DNA of 5,532 bases, from the NCBI GenBank assembly GCA_030427765.1, contig JAUICS010000120.1, forward strand, positions 1 to 5,532. Reading direction: 5' to 3'. The translations under genes and the position numbers were made by a program. Each line of letters begins with the position of its first letter. Positions within the stretch are counted from its first letter, which is position 1. Under the pieces are notes generated by a model that saw only the letters and a list, made by a program, of their open reading frames with translations, had not been told where the DNA came from and made no database searches. This stretch comes from Alphaproteobacteria bacterium. Lineage in GTDB: Bacteria > Pseudomonadota > Alphaproteobacteria > Micavibrionales > Micavibrionaceae. This document shows, piece after piece, positions 1-5,493 of the stretch.

Positions 1-7
1 CGGCGCT

Positions 8-29
8 TGTGCCTACAGGTGCAGGCACA
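8..29. repeat. Short inverted repeat downstream of the His-rich gene
   Basis: TGTGCCT (8-14) and AGGCACA (23-29) form a 7-bp stem with an 8-nt loop, 24 nt beyond the stop codon of the His-rich gene. Neither strand has a T-run after the stem, so it is not a convincing intrinsic terminator. It could be a transcript-stabilising hairpin or chance. Confidence 0.3.
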
Positions 30-52
30 CAAAAACGCCCCGGATTTGGTCT

Positions 53-487
53 TTAAATCCGTAAGCGCTGCGTTGAAAGGTAAAGGGGCGTTTTGTCCGG
101 CCTAAGCCTTCGCGTATCAGGCGGGGCGCGGCTCTGGAAGGAAGCCAGTTCATAGCGCGGCATGGGGTTTGTAATAACCGCCAGTGCGTAATCAATATCG
201 TGCGTGTCCAGCGCCGGGGCCTTCAGAACGGTTTGTTCGGGGCTTTGTAAATCAACGTGCAAATAATCGCTGAAATACGTGACAGCATCGAAATGGATGG
301 GATGGTGAACGGCCTGTTCGCTTTTCTCGGCATGGTCATGGCCTTCATGTCCGTGACCATGATGTTCTTCGCCGTGATGCTTAGCCTGATGGTCGTGCAA
401 GGCATGAACGGCCCCATGCGGCAACCACGGTGTAAACGCTGGTAACACGAATAGAAGAATTAGAAATGACAAAAAGCCGTTTTTCAT
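53..487 (-). CDS. Small exported histidine-rich protein, probably metal-binding
   Basis: A 144-residue protein with an N-terminal signal peptide (about residues 1-29, hydrophobic core LSFLILLFVL, likely cleavage after AVHA). It is followed by a run very rich in His, Glu and Asp (about residues 30-60, with motifs HDH, HHGEEHHGHGH, HDH). Such clusters bind soft or transition metals, so a periplasmic metal buffer or chaperone role is inferred. The C-terminal half has no motif I can name. It ends in a basic tail (RAPPDTRRLRP, then TPLYL and TQRLRI) that I associate, from memory, with small proteins encoded beside CusCBA/CzcCBA-type efflux systems in alphaproteobacteria; any such genes would lie beyond the left edge. 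I chose the ATG at 487 over an in-frame GTG at 493 because the signal peptide starts cleanly with MKN. Neither start has a Shine-Dalgarno sequence, and a promoter lies directly upstream. It is separated from the merT-like operon by a repeat-bearing gap of about 390 bp. Confidence 0.75.
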   Translation of the reverse strand: MKNGFLSFLILLFVLPAFTPWLPHGAVHALHDHQAKHHGEEHHGHGHEGHDHAEKSEQAVHHPIHFDAVTYFSDYLHVDLQSPEQTVLKAPALDTHDIDYALAVITNPMPRYELASFQSRAPPDTRRLRPDKTPLYLSTQRLRI

Positions 488-494
488 TGCCACA

Positions 495-523
495 ATAATG
501 CTGAATTAACACATCATTGGCAA
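495..523 (-). promoter_or_regulatory. Predicted sigma70-like promoter of the His-rich gene, very close to the ATG
   Basis: On the minus strand TTGCCA (518-523, 5/6 to TTGACA) is followed after exactly 17 bp by CATTAT (495-500, 4/6 to TATAAT). Only 7 nt separate the -10 box from the ATG at 487, so transcription would start at or next to the start codon. No ribosome-binding site is present. This fits a leaderless transcript, but the -10 box is weak. Confidence 0.45.
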
Positions 524-555
524 TACGGTGATTGATTGTATTCGTTGGTAAATTC

Positions 556-597
556 GGTCTGGGTTCGACTTCGTAGTTCGGACACGAACCAGCGACC
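556..597. repeat. Imperfect palindrome B with tRNA T-arm-like arm
   Basis: The left arm GGTC-TGGGTTCG (556-567) pairs imperfectly with the right arm CGAACCAGCGACC (585-597). An inner mini-hairpin TTCG/CGGA pairs through one G-T. Read on the minus strand, 599-585 (TTGGTCGCTGGTTCG) is identical over 15 bases to the variable-loop/T-arm region of the tRNA-Asn at 2811-2885, and a TCCG two bases later is also shared. It closely resembles the palindrome at 824-866. It directly adjoins the long direct repeat at 598-709. Confidence 0.7.
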
Positions 598-709
598 AAA
601 ATCTTAATGTGCTTGATAACGAAAAATTGGGACAATCTCGCTGTGGCCTATCGCCACTTATTGTCCCGCTAGTGTCCCAAATTTGATAATAATGTCTGAA
701 AAGTGGCTC
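598..709 (-). repeat. Long direct repeat, copy 1 (tRNA 3'-flank-like block)
   Basis: This 112-bp block aligns without gaps to 2705-2816 (constant offset 2107), with 97 of 112 positions identical by hand count. Its right end, TGGCTC (704-709), matches the 3' end of the tRNA-Asn gene (GAGCCA on the minus strand), so the copy starts at the tRNA 3' terminus and runs into its downstream flank. It contains three GGGACA/TGTCCC hexamers (629-634, 662-667, 673-678). The two copies bracket the four-gene metal operon. I infer an attachment-site or accretion duplication. No integrase or transposase is in view. Confidence 0.85.
622..667 (-). terminator. Hairpin plus T5: probable intrinsic terminator, copy 1
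   Basis: On the minus strand GGGACAAT (660-667) pairs with ATTGTCCC (629-636), with an inner GTGGC/GCCAC stem. AA and then TTTTT (622-626) follow. It lies downstream of the merT-like operon, upstream of the His-rich gene's promoter, and would stop readthrough between them. Copy 2 (2729-2774) keeps the outer stem unchanged and the inner stem through G-T pairs, which supports a folded RNA. Confidence 0.5.
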
Positions 710-823
710 ACCCGTTTTGATACATTACGAACGCATCATTATCAAGATGTGCTGGTCATTTACAAGACCATACCGGCCCAAATGGAGCACAGAATATAGG
801 TTTTCCCGATTTGTTAAACATAT
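710..823. other. Non-coding spacer between repeat copy 1 and palindrome A
   Basis: No coding potential is seen on either strand. TTGATA (717-722) and an inverted TATCAA about 20 bp further right form a weak inverted repeat. Similar TTGATA words occur inside repeat copy 1. A 5-bp stem TGGTC/GACCA sits around 752-769. Nothing else is recognisable; it could be the inner end of an integrated module. Confidence 0.4.
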
Positions 824-866
824 GGTCGCTGGTTCGGCTCCGTAATTCGGACACAAACCAGCAACT
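824..866. repeat. Imperfect palindrome A with tRNA T-arm-like arm
   Basis: GCTGGTT (828-834) pairs with AACCAGC (856-862). The stem extends outwards to 824/866 with one mismatch, and an inner hairpin TCCG/CGGA has the loop TAATT. The left arm (823-836, TGGTCGCTGGTTCG) is identical over 14 bases to the T-arm region of the tRNA-Asn gene, but here on the plus strand. It starts 9 bp past the stop of the merT-like gene, so the RNA hairpin could protect or end that transcript, though no T-run follows on the minus strand. It is a sister copy of the palindrome at 556-597. Confidence 0.7.
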
Positions 867-875
867 AGCTTTTAA

Positions 876-1259
876 TCACCCATAAAATAAATCCGCAGCC
901 AGAAATGCGAAGAAGAAGCCGATTGCGTAAATGGCAATGGAAAGGCCTAGAATAATCCAGCTTATGGTTCGCAGACGCATACAGGCTTTCGCTTGTGCCG
1001 GGTCCGTCGGACAAGGGGCATATCGCGCCCGCCATTGCAAGAAAGCGGATAGCGCCAGTAATATCCCTGCACCGGCAAACACGACTTCCTTATAGTCCGA
1101 TATGACGACCAGCCACGGTGCATTCGACACAAGCCCGGCCAGCGCCGCACCCATGCCAAGCGTTACAAGCAAAGCAGGAAGGGCGCAGCACAAAAGCGTT
1201 CCAATACTAGTGAACAAACTAAGCGTTGGTAAAAGGGTTTGTTTGACGTTATTCATCAT
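876..1259 (-). CDS. MerT-like inner-membrane metal transporter
   Basis: A 127-residue protein with three predicted membrane helices (about residues 12-44, 56-77 and 98-122). Helix 1 carries a vicinal cysteine pair, C24-C25 followed by Ala and Leu-Pro. A second pair, C83 and C93, sits in the loop between helices 2 and 3. This is the MerT layout: the first pair takes metal from periplasmic MerP and the loop pair passes it to the cytoplasm. The length (MerT is about 116 residues) and the MerP-like gene directly upstream agree. The start overlaps the end of that gene by 11 bp, with GGAAGG 8 nt before the first ATG, which implies translational coupling. The second Met (1256) is an equally possible start. 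Without a mercuric reductase or MerR in view, mercury as substrate is not proven; MerT-like proteins near CopL-like genes may carry other metals. Confidence 0.8.
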   Translation of the reverse strand: MMNNVKQTLLPTLSLFTSIGTLLCCALPALLVTLGMGAALAGLVSNAPWLVVISDYKEVVFAGAGILLALSAFLQWRARYAPCPTDPAQAKACMRLRTISWIILGLSIAIYAIGFFFAFLAADLFYG

Positions 1260-1545
1260 GCTTTATGCCTTCCACACTGTAGCCAGCATCGTTAATAAGT
1301 TGTGTTATGGTTTCATCATCAAGGCTTTGACCTTCATTGAAATGGATGGTCACAATCTTGGTATCCAGATTGACCGTGATGTTGTCGACGGCTTCCTGTT
1401 TACCAAAGACTTTTTCTAAAGCCCTTGCGCAGAAATCACAGACAAGACCGTTAATATCGACATTGACCGTGCCGCCGGGGTGCATGGCATAGGCCGGGGC
1501 TGATAATGCTAAAACAAGGATGGTTGTTAAAAATAGATTTTTCAT
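1249..1545 (-). CDS. MerP-like periplasmic metal-binding (HMA) protein
   Basis: A 98-residue protein: signal peptide (about 1-20, ending AYA, then MHPGG), then one heavy-metal-associated domain (about 26-94). The metal-binding loop is GLVCDFC, with C36 and C39 in the CxxC spacing of MerP and CopZ-type domains; the usual GMTCxxC glycine-methionine-threonine is replaced. The fold signature continues with the VTVNLD-like strand and a closing DAGYSV motif typical of HMA domains. It would carry a thiophilic metal ion in the periplasm to the MerT-like partner. The ATG at 1545 is preferred over an upstream in-frame start at 1593, because AAAGGA lies 6 nt before it, the signal peptide begins there, and the longer form would overlap the preceding gene. 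It follows that gene by 13 bp and overlaps the merT-like gene by 11 bp. Confidence 0.85.
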   Translation of the reverse strand: MKNLFLTTILVLALSAPAYAMHPGGTVNVDINGLVCDFCARALEKVFGKQEAVDNITVNLDTKIVTIHFNEGQSLDDETITQLINDAGYSVEGIKHDE

Positions 1546-1558
1546 GGTTTTTCCTTTC

Positions 1559-2200
1559 TTAATATCGAATAATCCAGTTGAACAGCACGTCACCGTGATT
1601 GCTGACCCCGGCTTCTATCAGGTGAACATCCTTAAAAAGCCGGACCAATGGCGTGACCGTAAAATTATCTTCAGCTTCAGGTGTATGTTCGACTTCCAGC
1701 ATTAGCCATGTATGCAAGTCGCCGTAATCACCGATATACGGGGCAACGCCGACCCTTGCAGACTGCATATAGAAATCGTCAATATCGCCCGCTTCTGTGT
1801 AACGGTTTTCATACGATGTGAAGAACCGCCTATTTTCCCAATCGGCAGCAATGCCGGTGAACGCCGCCAGGTCTGTTTCCCCGTCGAAATTACCGTTATC
1901 GCTGTAGGCAACACCCACGCCGGATTTAAGATATAAGTTTGCTTGTGCGTCCGGCATGTTCCAGCGTTTCAGCAAATTATTCATTTGTAAGGTGTTGATG
2001 GTGTAGTCACCGTCGCGCCAGTATTCCAGTTTATAACCAAGGGAATATTTAGCGGTTGGTGAATAATGAAGATGTAATGAATGGCGGTCGCCATTATTCA
2101 TTATCATAGTAGTCCAGCCCCCCGGATAAGACACAGGCCGGGCGTGAACGGATGGAATGAATAGCCCCATTCCAAGAAGGGCAAATAATATAAATCGCAT
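1559..2200 (-). CDS. Predicted outer-membrane beta-barrel protein of the metal operon
   Basis: A 213-residue protein with a clear signal peptide (about 1-20, ending SVHA, then RPVSYPGGW). The mature part of about 193 residues alternates polar and aromatic/hydrophobic positions (for example SLHLHYS, SLGYKLEYW, ANLYLKSGVGVAY, HTWLMLEVEH) and ends in LFNWIIRY. A C-terminal aromatic residue is the usual recognition signal of outer-membrane barrels. The size fits 8-10 strands. It has no cysteine or histidine cluster of its own. I recall proteins starting RPVSYPGGWT beside MerP/MerT-like genes in alphaproteobacteria but cannot name a characterised family. From context it may admit or bind metal at the outer membrane; that is an inference. 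The start is supported by CAGGA about 9 nt upstream of the ATG. It lies 70 bp after the CopL-like gene and 13 bp before the merP-like gene. Confidence 0.75.
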   Translation of the reverse strand: MRFILFALLGMGLFIPSVHARPVSYPGGWTTMIMNNGDRHSLHLHYSPTAKYSLGYKLEYWRDGDYTINTLQMNNLLKRWNMPDAQANLYLKSGVGVAYSDNGNFDGETDLAAFTGIAADWENRRFFTSYENRYTEAGDIDDFYMQSARVGVAPYIGDYGDLHTWLMLEVEHTPEAEDNFTVTPLVRLFKDVHLIEAGVSNHGDVLFNWIIRY

Positions 2201-2270
2201 TGTTTTTTTCCTGATAATTCAGATTGCATTTTGCTTACAACCACGCGCAAGCATCACAAGTTCATGTCTA

Positions 2271-2621
2271 TCAGGATAGTTTCGGCGGGCGGCGCGGCGG
2301 TGCGGTTTTGTTGGAAATGACCGCTTCATCCGACCCTATAACGTGGCCGGATGCTATAAGCGGTATTTGAAGCGCTGAAAAATCTTGTAAAACGGGTGTT
2401 TGGCTGGTCGATACATGAAAGCATAAACAAACCCCTTCACAATGCTTGTTTTGGTCTTGGCCTTTTTTTTCGTGACACGGCATGTCGCCCATAGCGCTAT
2501 TACCAGTGGATTGTTCGATTTGCGGACTTAATTCCGTCATACACGGCTTCGCCCACGCAGACACAACGAATGTGTTAGCCAAAAAAATCATCATTAATGC
2601 AAAAACAGCCAGTTTTTTCAT
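2271..2621 (-). CDS. Small exported Cys/His-rich protein, CopL-like
   Basis: A 116-residue protein. The signal peptide (about 1-24, MKKLAVFALMM..., ending SAWA) is followed by a short region dense in possible metal ligands: C27, M28, M44, M47, C49-H50, H60-C61, C65, C67 and H69. The chain ends in a proline-rich basic tail (TAPPRRPPKLS). This layout resembles CopL-family metal-binding regulatory proteins of copper-resistance loci, which have a Cys/Met/His-rich middle and an RPP-type tail. The match is by architecture only. A periplasmic copper or soft-metal sensor/buffer role is inferred. I chose the ATG at 2621 over an in-frame TTG at 2639 because the codons between them coincide with the -10 box of the promoter. 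No Shine-Dalgarno precedes the ATG. It is the first gene of the four-gene operon. Confidence 0.7.
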   Translation of the reverse strand: MKKLAVFALMMIFLANTFVVSAWAKPCMTELSPQIEQSTGNSAMGDMPCHEKKGQDQNKHCEGVCLCFHVSTSQTPVLQDFSALQIPLIASGHVIGSDEAVISNKTAPPRRPPKLS

Positions 2622-2630
2622 ACAAGTACC

Positions 2631-2659
2631 ATTATACAAATATTCGCCGCATTTGTCAT
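2631..2659 (-). promoter_or_regulatory. Strong sigma70-like promoter of the metal operon
   Basis: On the minus strand ATGACA (2654-2659, 5/6 to TTGACA) is followed after exactly 17 bp by a perfect TATAAT (2631-2636). The ATG of the CopL-like gene begins 9 nt after the -10 box, so the transcript would have a leader of only about 0-4 nt. The 17-bp spacer argues against MerR-type control, which uses 19-20 bp spacers. The -35 box abuts the degenerate palindrome at 2661-2704. Confidence 0.65.
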
Positions 2660-2660
2660 T

Positions 2661-2704
2661 CTGGTTACAACATTAACGCTACACATGGACAAGAGCCAGT
2701 GGCC
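2661..2704. repeat. Degenerate third copy of the T-arm-like palindrome
   Basis: CTGGTTAC at the left and GGACAAGAGCCAGTGGCC at the right correspond to the outer parts of the palindromes at 556-597 and 824-866. The middle has diverged. It sits in the same place relative to repeat copy 2 (immediately left of it) as palindrome B does to copy 1, so the whole repeat unit is about 155 bp. Confidence 0.5.
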
Positions 2705-2810
2705 AAAATCTTAATGTGCTTGATAGCGAAAAATCGGGACAATCTTACTGTGGCTTTTGGCCGTCTATTGTCCCACCAGTGTCCCAAATTTGATGATAAT
2801 GTCTGGAAAA

Positions 2811-2816
<6 letters not shown>
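2705..2816 (-). repeat. Long direct repeat, copy 2, abutting the tRNA-Asn 3' end
   Basis: This is the partner of 598-709 (97 of 112 positions identical, no gaps). Its right end overlaps the last 6 bases of the tRNA gene including the encoded CCA; the rest is the immediate 3' flank of the tRNA. It probably represents the native tRNA downstream sequence or the attachment end of an integrated element. It contains the same three GGGACA/TGTCCC hexamers (2736-2741, 2769-2774, 2780-2785). Confidence 0.85.
2729..2774 (-). terminator. Hairpin plus T5: probable terminator of the tRNA-Asn gene
   Basis: On the minus strand GGGACAAT (2767-2774) pairs with ATTGTCCC (2736-2743), with an inner stem containing GGC/GCC plus G-T pairs. 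GA and then TTTTT (2729-2733) follow. It lies 36 bp past the tRNA 3' end, a normal place for a tRNA terminator, and it insulates the downstream metal operon from the tRNA promoter. Confidence 0.55.
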
Positions 2817-2885
<69 letters not shown>

Positions 2886-2904
2886 GCAATCGTGTAGACC
2901 TGCA

Positions 2905-2934
2905 TTTAAAACCCATATTGCCCCCACTTGTCAA
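2905..2934 (-). promoter_or_regulatory. Predicted promoter of tRNA-Asn
   Basis: On the minus strand a perfect TTGACA (2929-2934) and TTTAAA (2905-2910) are separated by 18 bp. The -10 box ends 19 bp upstream of the tRNA 5' end at 2885, a normal distance for a tRNA with a short processed leader. The -10 match is only moderate. Confidence 0.5.
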
Positions 2935-3038
2935 TCACTTTTCAATGGGATTTTATCTCTAATATACAGGGTGTTTTGGAAATAGTGATTTTGTTGGAGG
3001 ATAAGAGATGTTTTTTTACATAAGGCATCAAAAATATA

Positions 3039-3067
3039 TTGACATATCTCTATCTATGGTTAGTCTA
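3039..3067 (+). promoter_or_regulatory. Possible promoter of the S41 protease gene
   Basis: A perfect TTGACA lies at 3039-3044, about 75 bp before the start codon. No good -10 box follows: TAGTCT (3061-3066, 16-bp spacer) matches only 3/6. The rest of 2886-3117 is AT-rich and holds nothing else I recognise apart from the tRNA promoter on the other strand. Confidence 0.35.
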
Positions 3068-3117
3068 TTTCCTCATAAAGAAGAATTATAAAAAAATTAT
3101 AGAACAGGAATCTAGTC

Positions 3118-5250
3118 ATGGGCCGAGGAATTATTACCACCGCAGCGGCGGCATTGGTTGCTATACCAGCATTAATCACAACAGCAGCAGGACCTGCCGA
3201 AGGGCAAGGAATCCGTAATCAGCCGGCAGTGGCGGCATCGCATGATCGCAGTCATTTAACCCTTCAAACGGCTTTGCAATGTTCACGCCTTGAAAATATT
3301 ATGAAACTCGCCGATGAGAATGCCTTTAACGGTACTATGACGGTTAGCCATAGAGACGTTGCGAAGGCCGCGTACGGCGCAATTTTACTAGCACCTTATA
3401 AGCATATTATGACGCATGGCACGGCTGCCGAACGGGAAAGTGCAAAGGCTTATCTGGCACAGCTTGGCCATGTTGATATTGAATTTACCAAGGACGAAGG
3501 TGTTGTTGCCGTCGTGGCTAGTTTACCAGATGGGTATACTCCAGAGGATGATAAAGATTTACAGATTGCTGACCAAATTACCCATATTAACGGTGAATCG
3601 ATTATCAATCTTTCACATGAACGTGTTAGTGAATTATTACGCGGTGGTGTGGGGGAGCCTGTTGCGTTAACAGTTCAGCGTTACGGTAATCCGGAACCGA
3701 TTCAAATTAGTATGTTGCGCAGTTTGATTGTGCCGGACGCGCCAGATACAATTCAGGCATATGTAGATTACTGTAATTACCTTGCGCCAGCCGTGGATAT
3801 TGCGATGACAAGCCCGGGCGCATCGATTGTGCAGGTGTTTGATGAGGCTATTAATGCGGCTGTTCAGGCATCGGGGCGTGGACGTCATTCCTCATATATT
3901 GGAATATCTTCACTGCAAAGAACGCGTGAGGATACGGCCGGTCAGTTCGGCGGGATTGGTATGGAATTCAGTAAACAGGTTGGTTCACCGATTGAGGTTC
4001 AGGGCGTTATGCGTGATAACCCGGCGGCCAAGGCTGGTATGCTGAACGGTGATAAGGTGACGCATATTAATGGTGTATCCGTTATCGATATGACATCTGA
4101 TCATGTTGTCGGTATGCTCCGTGGACGTGTTGGCGAGGATGTTTCCGTTACCGTTGAGCGCGAAGGCGTAAGCGAGCCATTAAGTATTACAATTACGCGT
4201 GGTGTTATTGTGCCGCGTGCGGCGGAAGGATTTCTTGTTACGGAAATGGAGCGTGTTTCGGATGGTCAAGGGGGATTTGATATGGTCGAAGTGCCAACCG
4301 GTACGGCCGTCATAAAAATTCCTACATTTTCAGAAAAAACAACCTTACATATCATGGAAACGGTCAAGGAATTGATCGCCGAGGCACGCGCAAGCGGTGT
4401 TGAAATTGATAGTCTTGTCCTTGATTTACGGAATGATCCGGGCGGCTTGCTTGATCAGGCAATGAAAATTTCCAATTTGTTTATGCCGGAGGGGCATACG
4501 GGCCGTTTGGTGGCTACAGGCCTTCATAAAGATCAAAATGTTGTTCGTGCCGGTTCGCCGCGAACTGGACTGGAACGTTCGGATATTCCTGAAGGGTATA
4601 CACGACAAGACATTGATGATTTCAATGCTCTTCTTGGTCAGGAAATGCGTGTTTTGATTAATCCGGGTTCCGCATCGGCATCTGAAATCGTTGCGGGCGC
4701 GTTGCAAGACAACGGCGCTGCAAAGGTTGTTGGTACAAATTCATACGGGAAAGGCTCCGTTCAGACACTTATTCCGGTGGATGTGAACGGACAAACGACA
4801 TACAGACGCGCTGATATAAAAGGTTACTTACGTCTTACAACGGCATTTTTCTTCCCGGGGCAGGGGCTTAGTAATCAGGGTAGCGGTATTGTGCCGGATG
4901 TGTATGTCTCGTTTGGCGAAGGCGATCCCCGTGTTGCACGTGATACTGGTGGTGGGAAAGGCGAAAGAGGCCTTATTGATGACTCCAAAACACGTTTTGG
5001 TCAGACACCTGCAGAATCATGTGTGCTCAAAGAAGAATTCCGAGGTGAATTAAGTGCCGAGGAGCAGGCCATTGTGCCGGATAGTCTGGAAGTAACACTT
5101 CGTCGTCAGGTTGATGGCCAATGGGTTAGGTATCAGGCGCTTGATGCCGACTTGGCATGTACAATTCAGGATATTCGTGACGCACAAACATCGCCATACG
5201 TGATTACAACGGATTATGTTCCTCTTCCGGTACGAGCGCCAGGGGAATAA
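3118..5250 (+). CDS. Exported S41 (CtpA-type) serine protease with duplicated helical-PDZ module
   Basis: A 710-residue protein with an Ala-rich N-terminal export signal (about 1-30). Two similar modules follow, each a helical segment plus PDZ domain: about 47-206 (HING at 156-159, IVP at 204-206) and about 207-366 (HSSYI at 257-261, FGGIGMEF at 277-284, HING at 316-319, IVP at 364-366). The S41 catalytic domain spans about 395-600, with DLRNDPGG at 436-443, catalytic Ser520 in GSASASE and general-base Lys545 in YGKGS. The 25-residue Ser-Lys distance equals that of E. coli Prc (Ser430/Lys455). A tail of about 110 residues has C635 and C681; the other two cysteines, C55 and C219, fall at similar places in the two modules. 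Such enzymes trim or degrade periplasmic proteins from their C termini; the substrate here is unknown. AGGAA ends 7 nt before the ATG. It is monocistronic, with a terminator following. Confidence 0.92.
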   Translation: MGRGIITTAAAALVAIPALITTAAGPAEGQGIRNQPAVAASHDRSHLTLQTALQCSRLENIMKLADENAFNGTMTVSHRDVAKAAYGAILLAPYKHIMTHGTAAERESAKAYLAQLGHVDIEFTKDEGVVAVVASLPDGYTPEDDKDLQIADQITHINGESIINLSHERVSELLRGGVGEPVALTVQRYGNPEPIQISMLRSLIVPDAPDTIQAYVDYCNYLAPAVDIAMTSPGASIVQVFDEAINAAVQASGRGRHSSYIGISSLQRTREDTAGQFGGIGMEFSKQVGSPIEVQGVMRDNPAAKAGMLNGDKVTHINGVSVIDMTSDHVVGMLRGRVGEDVSVTVEREGVSEPLSITITRGVIVPRAAEGFLVTEMERVSDGQGGFDMVEVPTGTAVIKIPTFSEKTTLHIMETVKELIAEARASGVEIDSLVLDLRNDPGGLLDQAMKISNLFMPEGHTGRLVATGLHKDQNVVRAGSPRTGLERSDIPEGYTRQDIDDFNALLGQEMRVLINPGSASASEIVAGALQDNGAAKVVGTNSYGKGSVQTLIPVDVNGQTTYRRADIKGYLRLTTAFFFPGQGLSNQGSGIVPDVYVSFGEGDPRVARDTGGGKGERGLIDDSKTRFGQTPAESCVLKEEFRGELSAEEQAIVPDSLEVTLRRQVDGQWVRYQALDADLACTIQDIRDAQTSPYVITTDYVPLPVRAPGE

Positions 5251-5271
5251 TTTAGGGATATATATATTGAG

Positions 5272-5297
5272 AAAGCGGGCTCTGGTCCGCTTTTTTT
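5272..5297 (+). terminator. Strong intrinsic terminator of the S41 protease gene
   Basis: AAAGCGGGC (5272-5280) pairs with GTCCGCTTT (5285-5293, one G-T) around the loop TCTG. The stem runs into a T7 tract (5291-5297). It starts 22 bp after the stop codon. Confidence 0.9.
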
Positions 5298-5395
5298 ATG
5301 GGCATAATAAACACTTTTCTGTGTATTATATCTTCCTGCTGCGATGTTTGTGTTTCCTGTGTTTGGGCGTGCCTGTAAAATTGGTGCATCTTTAT

Positions 5396-5418
5396 TTTTG
5401 GCTTTTTCTTAGCCAAAA
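5396..5418. repeat. Second hairpin in the downstream intergenic region
   Basis: TTTTGGCT (5396-5403) and AGCCAAAA (5411-5418) form a perfect 8-bp stem with a 7-nt loop. A T-run (5425-5431) follows on the plus strand only after a gap of several bases, so it is a weak or backup terminator at best. Confidence 0.4.
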
Positions 5419-5493
5419 CCTACCCTTTTTTGTCCCTGTTAAGTAAGCATTAAGTATTGTTTTGTAGAATATTTGATAGGGATTTGTAATTAA

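Noticed and set aside
257..445. Plus-strand Met-rich, membrane-like frame of 62 codons
   Set aside because: The Met runs are the reverse complement of the His codons (CAT to ATG) of the His-rich gene.
381..635. Minus-strand open frame of 84 codons over repeat copy 1 and the His-rich gene start
   Set aside because: Its N-terminal part is translated repeat, parallel to the frame in copy 2, and it overlaps the signal-peptide gene out of frame.
556..866. Integron attC sites and a gene-cassette array
   Set aside because: The palindromes are only about 42 bp and lack recognisable RYYYAAC/GTTRRRY core boxes in the right places; the link to tRNA T-arm sequence fits a tRNA-targeting element better.
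1102..1419. Plus-strand open frame of 105 codons opposite the merT-like and merP-like genes
   Set aside because: It is antisense to two well-supported genes with clear family motifs and has no domain or ribosome-binding evidence of its own.
2631..2659. MerR-type operator within the metal operon promoter
   Set aside because: The spacer is 17 bp, not the 19-20 bp typical of MerR-activated promoters, and no dyad is seen between the -35 and -10 boxes.
5216..5446. Plus-strand open frame of 76 codons after the protease
   Set aside because: It starts inside the protease gene in another frame and reads straight through the strong terminator; its composition is low-complexity Phe/Leu.
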